Assembly: GCA_002433055.1 (NCBI GenBank)
Contig: DJHJ01000030.1
Location: 18,123 to 67,471 of the forward strand
Direction: 5' to 3'
Length of the DNA stretch: 49,349 nt
DNA from: Acidobacteriia bacterium UBA6623
Lineage (GTDB): Bacteria; Acidobacteriota; Terriglobia; Bryobacterales; UBA6623
Of the stretch, positions 1 through 8,311 are shown in pieces. Each line of letters begins with the position of its first letter. Position 1 is the stretch's first letter. The notes under the pieces were generated by a model. That model ran no database searches. It saw only the letters and a list, made by a program, of their open reading frames with translations, and was not told the DNA's origin. The translations under genes were made by a program, and so were the position numbers.

Positions 1-546
1 GCCATATGTCACCCATGAGCCCATACTAGGGCGCCCCTGAAAACCGGAGCCACTATGCATAAAAAAATTTCCCGCCGTGTGTTCGGAGTGGTTTGCCACC
101 ATAGAGCGGATGATGGCTATGTCGTCTATACAATTGGCAACATTTGGAAATAATTCGCTGACAGGAGTGCCCGACTCACCATATCTCGAGAACTTAAACG
201 GTGAGGCCCATACCAAATTACTGCTATTGAAAACAGTTGTTGGTGTATTCATTTTTATTGGCTGACCATTTTCGCGATGTAGTCGTGGCTTGGGATCAAA
301 CGTGTCTACTTGGGAGGGGCCTCCATCCATGTAGAGAAAAATAACGGATTTCGCTTTAGCTTTGAAATGTGGAGCGCGTGGTGTCATGGGGCCTTTTGTG
401 GAATTTGTAGTTGCTGACACGCCTCCCTGTTTGGCTAACAGTGCTGCTAGTGCTAACCCACCAAACCCATTTGCAGAACGACATAGGAACTCCCGTCGTG
501 AATTGATCAACCGATTGGAGTCGTACCTTTTTTTCTGATGGATCAT
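1..546 (-). CDS. DUF1501 family protein, N-terminal part (cut by window edge)
   Basis: The frame stays open for 182 codons from an ATG at 546 to the first base of the window, so the C-terminus lies outside. The N-terminus carries a twin-arginine-like stretch (NSRREFLCRSA, about residues 16-26) followed by a hydrophobic Gly/Ala/Leu segment, which suggests Tat export. The family block VIFLYMDGGPSQVDTFDPKP follows, and then residues matching the DUF1501 alkaline-phosphatase-like fold (IRSM, NHSEHTAGNFFMHSG). DUF1501 proteins normally sit just downstream of a PSCyt1/DUF1553 gene, and that holds here: the upstream gene stops 29 bases before this start. The biochemical function of the family is not established. 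The paralogue at 28.8 kb is complete and shows what is missing. Confidence 0.85.
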   Translation of the reverse strand, partial: MIHQKKRYDSNRLINSRREFLCRSANGFGGLALAALLAKQGGVSATTNSTKGPMTPRAPHFKAKAKSVIFLYMDGGPSQVDTFDPKPRLHRENGQPIKMNTPTTVFNSSNLVWASPFKFSRYGESGTPVSELFPNVANCIDDIAIIRSMVANHSEHTAGNFFMHSGSGFQGRPSMGSWVTYG

Positions 547-575
547 GATATTCCCATTTCTGCTAACGAACCGTA

Positions 576-3500
576 TTACTGCACAAAAATAAATTCAGTT
601 GAGTTAAACAGTACATGTGCTAAATCTGCCCAAATGCGCGGATCGTTCTCATGAAACACCGCATATTCATTTTTCTGGTTGTCCAAAAACGACCGAGCAT
701 AACGCATCTCTGATTCGTCAGGCGAGCGCCCGAACGCTGTTTGGAACATAGTACGGATCCTTTCCCGAGGAGTTCCCTTCTGTTCGATTAGACGACTGGC
801 CCAGAGTTCTGCTTCACGCCCAATGAATTCATTGTTCATCATCATTAGAGCCTGGGAAGGCACTGTTGATATACTGCGGCGCCCTATTGTAGAAATTGGC
901 AGCGGGTAGTCGAATGCCAAAAACATCGGCGGTATGAAGTTTCGACGCACCTGCAAATAAATACTTCTTCGGCCGTTACCATTAAGTGGTCCACTCTTAG
1001 GTTTTCCACGGCCATGCTGATATTGAGTGATAAATGGGGCGATTCCTGGGCCGCCCAGGGTACGGTTGAGTGATCCTGATACCGTCAGCACTGTGTCGCG
1101 AATAACTTCAGCTTCAAGACGTTTGACATTCGTGTGCTGAAGCCATCTATTCTGAGGATCGATTTCCTTAGATCTACCACTTGGATGGCTCGAGGTGCGG
1201 TAAGTACTGCTGAGTAACAAAAGCCGGTGGATTTTTTTAAGAGACCAGTTATTATCTATCAGGTAACTGGCTAGATAATCCAATAGCTTGGGGTGTGTGG
1301 GTCGTTTACCAGTCTGGCCGAAATTGTCGACCGTTGAGACAATTCCTGATCCGAAGTGATGTTTCCATATTCGATTGACTATTACTCGCGCTGCCAGAGG
1401 GTTGCTAGAGCTCATCATTGCTTCGGCAAGCTGTAAGCGTCCACTACCTTCTATGTAGGGTTGTTGATGCTTTCCAGCAATAACCTGTAGAAATTGTCGG
1501 GGGACTTGCACCCCCAAATTTTTATGGTTGCCGCGCTGATGGATGAAAATATCCTGTGGGTTTTCATCTTTGCTTACCATTCCGAAAAGTGACTCAGGAA
1601 TGCGTACTTCACGGAGTCGTCTTTGCTCCTGCAATTCCGAGAGTTCCTCTAATTGTTTTATTGGAAGTCGGGCGAGACCATGATTTTCCATTGACAGCGG
1701 AGGGTTGAGTTCGGCGAAGAGTCGTATGTCTTCAGGGCGAGAGGTTTGGCTCAGACGAATGTACAACTGTGCATAGTTTTTTAACAAAGTATCAAGTGAA
1801 GTAACGTTCTCATTAGTGACCAGGTCTACAACACGGTCATCTAGGAGAGGCCAAGGTGGATCTTCTGAGTCGGAAAAGACGATCTTATCAACGGCAATGT
1901 GACCAGTCGTACTACGGTCTACGATTTCTATGTAGCATGTCCGACCGATCTCTTTTGTCATCCGGCGGGTGATCCACTGCCAGATGTTTGGGCGAGTCAG
2001 GGTGTAAAGGTGAGTTTTGTGGCCATTAGAGTCGATAGTTACTCGGACATCTGGATTTATTGGATACGGTTTCGATTCAGGAGTTCCAGCCATTCGAATG
2101 TGAACATATAATCTGGGCATCCGAAACTTGGCTGTCGTCAAACTGCCCACAAACTTGTGTGAACCTGCACCAAAAGAGTTAGCAATGGTTTGACCTGTGA
2201 CATTTGTTAGGGCTTGGTTGGGAGGAGTTTGGCTGCTCGGCGCTTGCCCAAACGCAAGCCCCTCAATAGTCCAGCTGCCGTAACTTGTACCATTGAAGTC
2301 TTCGAATATAATGTCCTCGCGCGCGTTCAGTGGTTTTTTCTCCTTGGTGATCGAGAGTTCTTGACGCACTACATTCAATTTATCGGCGAACGATAGAATC
2401 CTTTCGTCGGGACCCTTGTTTGCAATTACTACTAATTTTGTCAGAGGGTAAAAAGGATGGCCACGATTAGCGCCTGCCTGTTGGAGTAGAGTCACCCAAG
2501 CCTTCAACGTGGAACGGTTGAGTTTGTTCTGGGCCGCAAGTTCGTCAAGTTGACAATCGAATTCCGGTTCGTCTATTGCCATTAGTGTAATGGCAGCACG
2601 TAAGTAACTACTCCACTCTTCGACGGGCGTGTGCGGTACCTGAATAGTGAGAGCACGGATACTGCTATTGATTTCACCTATTTCATGTTGTAGAGCGCTG
2701 ATTTCCTCATCTCGGTTGTTAGAGTTTATCAATGCCTCGCGGATTGTCGTGCTATGCAAAATACCCGCCAGAGAATAGTAATCTGCAGTTGGAATCGGGT
2801 CGAATTTGTGATCATGGCAACGGGCGCAAGCTATAGTTAATCCGAGAAAAGCCTTGCCAAGAACGTCAATTTGATTGTCGACCCTATCAGCTTTTGCTTT
2901 AACCGAGTCGGTGGGTGCATTGAGTACTTCACCAAACCAGTAAAAACCGGTTCCAAGTGGCGACTCCCAATGGGTGCCATCGTTACTGACACGCTTGGAG
3001 TTCACTAGGTCCCCCGCAATGTGTTCCTTGACAAGTTGGTTATAGGGAATATCGTCATTTAGAGCTCGGATGATGTAGTCTCTGTAGCGCCAAGCATCTA
3101 GTTTGTCATTATCGAATTCATGGCCATTGGTTTCTGCAAAGCGAACCAGGTCGAGCCAGTGCCGCCCCCAGCGTTCACCGTAATGAGGTGAGGCAAGTAG
3201 ATCGTCGATCAGGTTCTCGAAGGCCTTTGGCGATTTGTCGCTGAGAAAACGATTTACATCATTGCGTGTTGGCGGTAATCCCAAAAGGCCAAATGTTGCT
3301 CGTCGTAGCAATGTGATTTTGTCAGCAGGACTAGCCGGCGACAGATCATTTTCCTCGAGTTTGGCAAGAATGAAGTAGTCGATCGGAGCAGTTGCCCACT
3401 GTTTATTTGCTACGGTCACCCGTTTTTCTGGAAGTGCATTACGGTTTAGCGGTTGAAATGCCCAAAACTTTTTCCCTGTTTCGAGATTCATCGTCTCTTG

Positions 3501-3956
3501 CGTAGAAACTAACGGAATCTGGTCGACTCGAGGGTCTGGTGCTCCCATGCTGACCCAAGTCTCAAAATGTTTGATTTCTCCTACAGTCAATTTGCCCGTA
3601 GGGGGCATTTTGAGGTTAAGGTCATCGTAACGGATTGCACTAATTAGAAGACTTTTATCTGGGTTGCCTGGTACTATTGCTGTGCCACGGCTACCACCCT
3701 TCAGTAGCGATTTGCGAGAGTCGACACGCAACCCACCCATTGGATCATCACTGGGTCCGTGGCAGACGTAGCACTTTTCCACCAAAATAGGACGGATTTC
3801 AGTCTCGAACAGCTCTAGGCCCCGAGGGTCATTTTGTGCAATTAACGGACCGGTGAGTAGGCCTAGCAATGCTGTTAACGAAAACACTACCCCCAAAGAC
3901 GGATATTTGTAATGAATTTTCCAGGTGCTGTAATACATAGATCTGATGCTGATCAT
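576..3956 (-). CDS. PSCyt1-DUF1549-DUF1553 (planctomycete-type cytochrome C) protein
   Basis: This 1126-residue exported protein has a hydrophobic signal segment at about residues 20-40. A PSCyt1 domain follows with one CxxCH haem-binding motif (C62, C65, H66 in KCYVCHGP), then a DUF1549 domain (about 190-390) with a second CARCH motif (C377, C380, H381), and a C-terminal DUF1553 domain (about 860-1110, including NPLAARVIVNRIWKHHFG). Between the last two lies a beta-rich insert of roughly 350 residues that the paralogue at 26.2 kb lacks or has shortened. The family is abundant in Planctomycetota, Verrucomicrobiota and some Acidobacteriota and is thought to be periplasmic and redox-active, but its substrate is unknown. 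It is followed by a DUF1501 gene, the usual two-gene arrangement. Start choice among the first Met codons is uncertain. Confidence 0.92.
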   Translation of the reverse strand: MISIRSMYYSTWKIHYKYPSLGVVFSLTALLGLLTGPLIAQNDPRGLELFETEIRPILVEKCYVCHGPSDDPMGGLRVDSRKSLLKGGSRGTAIVPGNPDKSLLISAIRYDDLNLKMPPTGKLTVGEIKHFETWVSMGAPDPRVDQIPLVSTQETMNLETGKKFWAFQPLNRNALPEKRVTVANKQWATAPIDYFILAKLEENDLSPASPADKITLLRRATFGLLGLPPTRNDVNRFLSDKSPKAFENLIDDLLASPHYGERWGRHWLDLVRFAETNGHEFDNDKLDAWRYRDYIIRALNDDIPYNQLVKEHIAGDLVNSKRVSNDGTHWESPLGTGFYWFGEVLNAPTDSVKAKADRVDNQIDVLGKAFLGLTIACARCHDHKFDPIPTADYYSLAGILHSTTIREALINSNNRDEEISALQHEIGEINSSIRALTIQVPHTPVEEWSSYLRAAITLMAIDEPEFDCQLDELAAQNKLNRSTLKAWVTLLQQAGANRGHPFYPLTKLVVIANKGPDERILSFADKLNVVRQELSITKEKKPLNAREDIIFEDFNGTSYGSWTIEGLAFGQAPSSQTPPNQALTNVTGQTIANSFGAGSHKFVGSLTTAKFRMPRLYVHIRMAGTPESKPYPINPDVRVTIDSNGHKTHLYTLTRPNIWQWITRRMTKEIGRTCYIEIVDRSTTGHIAVDKIVFSDSEDPPWPLLDDRVVDLVTNENVTSLDTLLKNYAQLYIRLSQTSRPEDIRLFAELNPPLSMENHGLARLPIKQLEELSELQEQRRLREVRIPESLFGMVSKDENPQDIFIHQRGNHKNLGVQVPRQFLQVIAGKHQQPYIEGSGRLQLAEAMMSSSNPLAARVIVNRIWKHHFGSGIVSTVDNFGQTGKRPTHPKLLDYLASYLIDNNWSLKKIHRLLLLSSTYRTSSHPSGRSKEIDPQNRWLQHTNVKRLEAEVIRDTVLTVSGSLNRTLGGPGIAPFITQYQHGRGKPKSGPLNGNGRRSIYLQVRRNFIPPMFLAFDYPLPISTIGRRSISTVPSQALMMMNNEFIGREAELWASRLIEQKGTPRERIRTMFQTAFGRSPDESEMRYARSFLDNQKNEYAVFHENDPRIWADLAHVLFNSTEFIFVQ

Positions 3957-4083
3957 AGAACATCAATATTGAGCTGTACAAGCCACCACAGGCTTCAAGT
4001 AGTAGCTCCTCGCCCACAGAGTATTATTAGCATTCTGACTCGTTAGAGGAGCCAGGTAGGTGTGTCACATTTATCGATGGTTT

Positions 4084-5349
4084 CTATACGCCCTTTGGTG
4101 TTGCCCAATGTGTACGGTAGCGACGTTTTACGTGCACGTTTGCTTTGGGGACACCAGGGATTGTTTCCGTTTCAGCGTCAAACGAAAAACCCGTTCCTGC
4201 ACGTGAGACGATGTTTGCTAAGTGACAATGCAACCCTGAAAGATGACCAATGCCGATATCGGCATTGGGCAATTTTCCAGACTTGATCGAGTCCACAAAG
4301 TTACGTTGATGATTGTCATCGTCATTAACATCATCGTGGTGTAGTTGAGTACCTTTTTCGTCGTATGTTTTGAAGCCCCATCTGCGGTTGTATCGTCCGA
4401 TGTGGATCATTCCGTCTGAGCCATAAACTGCGATGCCATTCTGCTGTCCGGCCATTCCGTAGGGTGCCCAGATGCGGAGATCCCAATTCAGAAACATGCC
4501 ATTTTCATACTCGAATGTCACGTTCATTGTGTCGGGTGTTTGTTGATCATCATCGAAGAAAAATTTACCGCCCATCCCACTAATTTTTGTAGGATACCCA
4601 ACACCTAGAGCTTGCCGTGCCATGTCCAATTGGTGAGCCCCATCGTTGCCTGCATCACCTGTGCCAAAATGCCAGTGCCAATGCCATTTATAGTGAAATC
4701 GATTTTCGTTGAATGGAATCCACGGAGCGACACCCAGCCAGCTGTCATAATCGACGCCTGCAGGAACGGGTCCATCGGGTTTGTGTCCGATGTTGTCTCG
4801 TAATTGGACATCCCAAGCCTTGGCTCCAATGACGTTGCCGATCTTACCTGATCGGATATATTCCAGTGCTCTGTGCATCGAGGGTCGACTACGTGCTTGT
4901 GTTCCTACTTGAACAATACGTTTGTTGCGTCGGGCTGCGTCAATCATCAGCCTTCCTTCTCGGATGTTGTGTGAGGCAGGTTTTTCTACGTAAACATGTT
5001 TGCCGGCATCACAACCCAAGATGGTTGCTGGACCATGCCAATGATCCGGAGTGGCAACAACGATTGCATCGACATTCTTATCGTCTAGCACTTTGCGTAT
5101 GTCGCTAACGAATTTAGGTGCAGTCTTCTGGTGTCGACTCAGAACTTTCGTGGCACGTTCTAGTGATGCTTGGTCAACATCGCACAGGTAGGCCACGTTG
5201 ACGTCTGGAAGATCCGCGAATCGACCAGTCAATCCTCGACCACGGCCTCCAACGCCGACCATGCCAACATTCACTCTGCTGTTTGCGGATACTGTCCGTC
5301 GTGTTGATGCCGCTGCTAGTGTGGCTCCCAAAAAGTAACGTCGATTCAT
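4084..5349 (-). CDS. Exported Gfo/Idh/MocA family oxidoreductase
   Basis: This 421-residue NAD(P)-dependent sugar or polyol oxidoreductase begins with a short exported leader (RRYFLGATLAAAS). A Rossmann domain follows with the dinucleotide motif around VGVGGRGRG (31-39), and the family EKP motif lies at 122-124 (VYVEKPASHN). The C-terminal half has the alpha/beta fold with WHWHFGTGDAGNDGAHQLD, typical of the Planctomycete-type exported members. The start is supported by a GGAG ribosome site 5 bases before the ATG at 5349. Substrate cannot be told from sequence. The gene stands alone between the deaminase gene upstream and the PSCyt1 gene downstream on the same strand. A 22-bp perfect palindrome lies inside it (4247-4268). 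Confidence 0.92.
   Translation of the reverse strand: MNRRYFLGATLAAASTRRTVSANSRVNVGMVGVGGRGRGLTGRFADLPDVNVAYLCDVDQASLERATKVLSRHQKTAPKFVSDIRKVLDDKNVDAIVVATPDHWHGPATILGCDAGKHVYVEKPASHNIREGRLMIDAARRNKRIVQVGTQARSRPSMHRALEYIRSGKIGNVIGAKAWDVQLRDNIGHKPDGPVPAGVDYDSWLGVAPWIPFNENRFHYKWHWHWHFGTGDAGNDGAHQLDMARQALGVGYPTKISGMGGKFFFDDDQQTPDTMNVTFEYENGMFLNWDLRIWAPYGMAGQQNGIAVYGSDGMIHIGRYNRRWGFKTYDEKGTQLHHDDVNDDDNHQRNFVDSIKSGKLPNADIGIGHLSGLHCHLANIVSRAGTGFSFDAETETIPGVPKANVHVKRRYRTHWATPKGV
4247..4268. repeat. 22-bp perfect palindrome inside the oxidoreductase gene
   Basis: Bases 4247-4268 read the same on both strands, with no spacer; each half site is 11 bases and the centre is GATATC. It encodes the NADIGIGH part of the Gfo/Idh/MocA protein. 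It may simply reflect codon choice, but a spacer-free 11-bp half site is expected less than once per window by chance. Confidence 0.6.
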
Positions 5350-5444
5350 CGGTGCTCCTTTACAAGACGGAAAGCCCGCCTAGTTGACCATCGTACAATT
5401 TTTTTTCTCAATTGTCGTTTCTAGTGGAACTTTAATAGCAATTT

Positions 5445-6560
5445 TTAGTTTGAAAAATTGTGTTGACCACAGTAGTTTTTGAGTTGCTGAAGGAATATGG
5501 CCTTTCGGTCTTTGGGTATGAATGCATGTTGAAAACCTCCTGCCAGAATAGCCACGATATCACTCTCATCTATGCCCATAGTGCAAGCATGGAGGCACTC
5601 ATCAACCAGTGTTGTGTGAAAGAAGGTAGGATCATCCGTATTTAGAGAAATAGGAACTCCTGCTGCATGAAGCGACGGAAGAGGGTGACTTTCGTAATCA
5701 CGGCAAACTTGAGTTTGGATATTACTTGTTGGGCAAATTTCTAGCGGAATTTTATGCTCAGCCAAATGGGTTATCAACGTGGGGTCTTCAACTGCTCGGA
5801 TGCCATGTCCAACACGTTCTACTTTCAGGATCTCTAGAGCATCCCAGACGCTAAGAGGGCCTAGTGCCTCACCTGCATGTACGCTGAGGTGCAGCCCTTC
5901 CTCGCGGGCGCGAGCGTAAAGTGATTCGAATTGTGCAGGAGGGAACTGATGTTCGTTGCCGCCCAAGGTGATGCCGACAAGACGACGAGGACAACAGGCC
6001 AATAGTCTATCGAGGGTTTCTAGCGTTTTTAGTGGTCCGGTATTTCTCACCAAATCAGCAATCCACATTACTTCGACTCCAGGTTCGTCTGCTGTTTCGT
6101 CGAGTGCTAGGGTTAATTCCTCCATCGTAATCCCCTGATTTAGATATTCGATCAGTGACACCGTAATCTCGGCATAGACAATGTTCTGCGAAGTTAATTC
6201 GGAGCGAACTGCCTTGATGAGATTGCGAAAGTCTGCAGCTGTCCGGAAAAAATATGAAGTGAAAAGATAAGTTGCTAAAAACTGATCAAAAGAGCAGTAC
6301 TTGAACAGGGTTTGAATCGGTACTGCGGTTGGAGATTTAAGGAATGGACGAATATTGTCATATCGATTGAAAATATCCAGGAAACGCTTGGGAACGTCTC
6401 CGAGCACAAGTTTTGGGGGATATTTTTCCAGTAAGTATGAAAAAAATCCAGGGGGCATTGCACCTCGAAGATGTAGATGCAGTTCAGCCTTGGGCATCCC
6501 CGCTAGAAACTCTCGGAAATCGGGAGAGACTGGAGTGTTGGATGATGTACAGCTAGTCAC
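5445..6560 (-). CDS. Adenosine deaminase-like metal-dependent hydrolase
   Basis: This is a TIM-barrel deaminase of the adenosine/AMP deaminase family, 371 residues from the start chosen here. The zinc site is complete: HxH at H28 and H30 (AELHLHLRG), H228 with catalytic E231 (HAGEAL), H252 (VGHGIRA), and D309-D310 in SLNTDDP. ICPTSNIQTQV also matches adenosine deaminases. I chose the GTG at 6560 because it overlaps the TGA of the upstream glycosyltransferase (GTGA), which suggests translational coupling. The reading frame is open 22 codons further upstream, but that would overlap the glycosyltransferase by 70 bases. The family also includes aminodeoxyfutalosine and methylated-adenosine deaminases, so the exact nucleoside is open. 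Confidence 0.88.
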   Translation of the reverse strand: MTSCTSSNTPVSPDFREFLAGMPKAELHLHLRGAMPPGFFSYLLEKYPPKLVLGDVPKRFLDIFNRYDNIRPFLKSPTAVPIQTLFKYCSFDQFLATYLFTSYFFRTAADFRNLIKAVRSELTSQNIVYAEITVSLIEYLNQGITMEELTLALDETADEPGVEVMWIADLVRNTGPLKTLETLDRLLACCPRRLVGITLGGNEHQFPPAQFESLYARAREEGLHLSVHAGEALGPLSVWDALEILKVERVGHGIRAVEDPTLITHLAEHKIPLEICPTSNIQTQVCRDYESHPLPSLHAAGVPISLNTDDPTFFHTTLVDECLHACTMGIDESDIVAILAGGFQHAFIPKDRKAIFLQQLKNYCGQHNFSN

Positions 6561-7246
6561 CTTGGATCTCTTTCGTTTTCGATACCGTAGATGGTGGCAA
6601 GATGTTCGGGTGCTGCCCCAAACCAATCCCGGACTAGAATCTTAGCATTGAGACGTAGCTGTCTTGTTACGCCTGTTTCTGCGAATCGTCGTCCCGACGT
6701 TACTGCAGTGTGTGGAGAACGAACCATGCGTCCTGTTCGTGCTGCCTTGCGGAGCCAATGCACGTCTTCTAATAGTGCAATTTCAGGGAAACCTCCAGTG
6801 GCTAAAAAAAAGTTTCTTTTTGCGAAGATGCCCTGATCACCAAAACAGGTCCAGTGGAATGCAAAGCGAGTTAAGAATGCCAATCTTTCTGGCAGCCAAA
6901 ACGGTGGATCAAAACGTACGCGGAAAGCTCCGAAATCCGCATGGCGGTTTGCCAGTAGGTCAGAGAGTCCAGTTATCGCTCCTCGAGGGGGATGAGTGTC
7001 AGCGTGCAAGAACAGCAATACATCTCCCCTAGCGACAGAGGCACCTCTGTTCATCTGACATCCACGCCCGCGATGGCTTTCCAAAAAGCGAACCCGAGGG
7101 TATTGTGCAGTGACAGCACGGCAATCATCGCTACTACCGCCGTCAATCACAATAATTTCCGGAACTGAAGGTTCTGCTAAAAGTTTGGGTAGCAGCCTAT
7201 CGAGTGCCGGTGTGTCGTTCCAGACAGGAACTATAACCGAAACCAT
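6557..7246 (-). CDS. Family 2 glycosyltransferase of the rSAM/selenodomain-associated type (TIGR04283-like)
   Basis: This 229-residue GT-A glycosyltransferase opens with MVSVIVPVWND. It has the nucleotide-sugar motif VIDGGSSDD (about 33-41), the RGRGCQMNRGA loop (59-69), the acidic LLFLHADTHPP motif (78-87, D83 in the metal position) and a C-terminal FGDQGIFAKRNFF / LLEDVHWLRKA block. These match the short glycosyltransferases catalogued as transferase 2 of radical-SAM/selenodomain clusters and annotated elsewhere in arsenosugar biosynthesis (family knowledge). No membrane anchor is obvious. The stop codon overlaps the start of the downstream deaminase-like gene by 4 bases, so the two are very likely co-translated. 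No radical SAM gene is present in the window. Confidence 0.88.
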   Translation of the reverse strand: MVSVIVPVWNDTPALDRLLPKLLAEPSVPEIIVIDGGSSDDCRAVTAQYPRVRFLESHRGRGCQMNRGASVARGDVLLFLHADTHPPRGAITGLSDLLANRHADFGAFRVRFDPPFWLPERLAFLTRFAFHWTCFGDQGIFAKRNFFLATGGFPEIALLEDVHWLRKAARTGRMVRSPHTAVTSGRRFAETGVTRQLRLNAKILVRDWFGAAPEHLATIYGIENERDPR

Positions 7247-7489
7247 GTTGACAGCTTAAACCAATATCAGTAACAAGTTCTTCCGATTGCAGCAAAGTTC
7301 ACACAAGGGGAGATCGACAGAGGACGAACGCTATATGTATTTGTTGATTATGGCAAGTTGCTAGGACAGGTCGGTGAGTGGTAACTTTTCCTAGGTCGGA
7401 GGAATGCTGCTTAGAGGGCTTCCGATCGTCTCGCAAAAACCCATGAGTGGGTTGTATAAATACCAAGGTAAGGAAATAGGATTCTTAAA

Positions 7490-8305
7490 ATGAGCACTGA
7501 TACTGATAAGGAGACAATACTCTACAAGGTCGATTCAAATGTGGCCGTGATCACTTTCAACCGCGCTGAACGAAACAATTCGATGACGCGGCAAATGCAG
7601 AAGGAATACTTCGATAGCCTTGACCGCGCGTCTCAAGATCCTGAAGTTAGGTCGATAGTTGTAACTGGTGCAGGTAAGTCGTTTTGTGTTGGTGCGGATA
7701 TGGACGACTTGGCTACTCTTGACCCTGAAGAAGCTGCCAAATTGGAACAGGACCGACGAGTTACTGCACATGCGACGATGATTCCTAAGCCTGTCATTGC
7801 TGCCATAAACGGGCCATGTGCTGGGCTGGGTTTTGTCCATGCAGTTGCTTGTGACATACGTTTTGCAGCGGCCGGCATTAAGTTAACTACAGCCTTTGCT
7901 CGGCGCGGTTTGATTGCTGAACATGGTGTGTCGTGGCTTTTGCCAAACCAGATTGGTGTGGCTCGTTCTCTGGATCTTTTACTTTCTGCTCGTATTGTTG
8001 TTTCTGAAGAGGCTCTGGAGCTCGGTTTGGTTAATCGTATTGTTCAACAGGACTCCGTACTCGACGAAGCCATCGCTTATGCACAAGATATTGCTACGCA
8101 TTGTTCCCCACGAGCTATGGCCGTGATGAAGGAGCAGATTTATGGAGACCAAGATAAAATATTTGCTGAAGTCAATGACAGGGCTAATGCTCTTATGCAG
8201 AAGTCATTCCAATGGCCAGACTTGAAGGAAGGCGTGGCCAGCTGGATAGAGCGACGCCCGCCTCAGTTTCCTCCGTTTAGGGTAGAGGACTTGCCTCGGA
8301 GTTAA
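7490..8305 (+). CDS. Enoyl-CoA hydratase/isomerase family (crotonase-fold) protein
   Basis: This 271-residue crotonase-superfamily enzyme acts on an acyl-CoA thioester, probably in fatty-acid or aromatic-acid degradation. The oxyanion-hole segments are present: SFCVGADMDDL (65-75) and INGPCAGLGF (106-115). E144 in GLIAEHG sits where hydratases carry a catalytic glutamate, and the usual ASARIVVSEEALELGLVN-type helix region follows. The ribosome site AGGA lies 8 bases before the ATG. A sulfatase gene starts 6 bases after its stop, so the two are probably co-transcribed although functionally unlike. Exact reaction cannot be assigned. Confidence 0.9.
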   Translation: MSTDTDKETILYKVDSNVAVITFNRAERNNSMTRQMQKEYFDSLDRASQDPEVRSIVVTGAGKSFCVGADMDDLATLDPEEAAKLEQDRRVTAHATMIPKPVIAAINGPCAGLGFVHAVACDIRFAAAGIKLTTAFARRGLIAEHGVSWLLPNQIGVARSLDLLLSARIVVSEEALELGLVNRIVQQDSVLDEAIAYAQDIATHCSPRAMAVMKEQIYGDQDKIFAEVNDRANALMQKSFQWPDLKEGVASWIERRPPQFPPFRVEDLPRS

Positions 8306-8311
8306 TGTGCG

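Noticed and set aside
77..265. Plus-strand frame of 62 codons at the left end
   Set aside because: It lies antisense to the partial DUF1501 gene, which has clear family motifs.
5394..5416. ACAATT/AATTGT inverted repeat after the deaminase gene
   Set aside because: AT-only stem with no GC content; not a credible terminator.
7438..7453. Six-base hairpin (AACCCA/TGGGTT) upstream of the crotonase-like gene
   Set aside because: Short stem without a T run; too weak to call a terminator or riboswitch.
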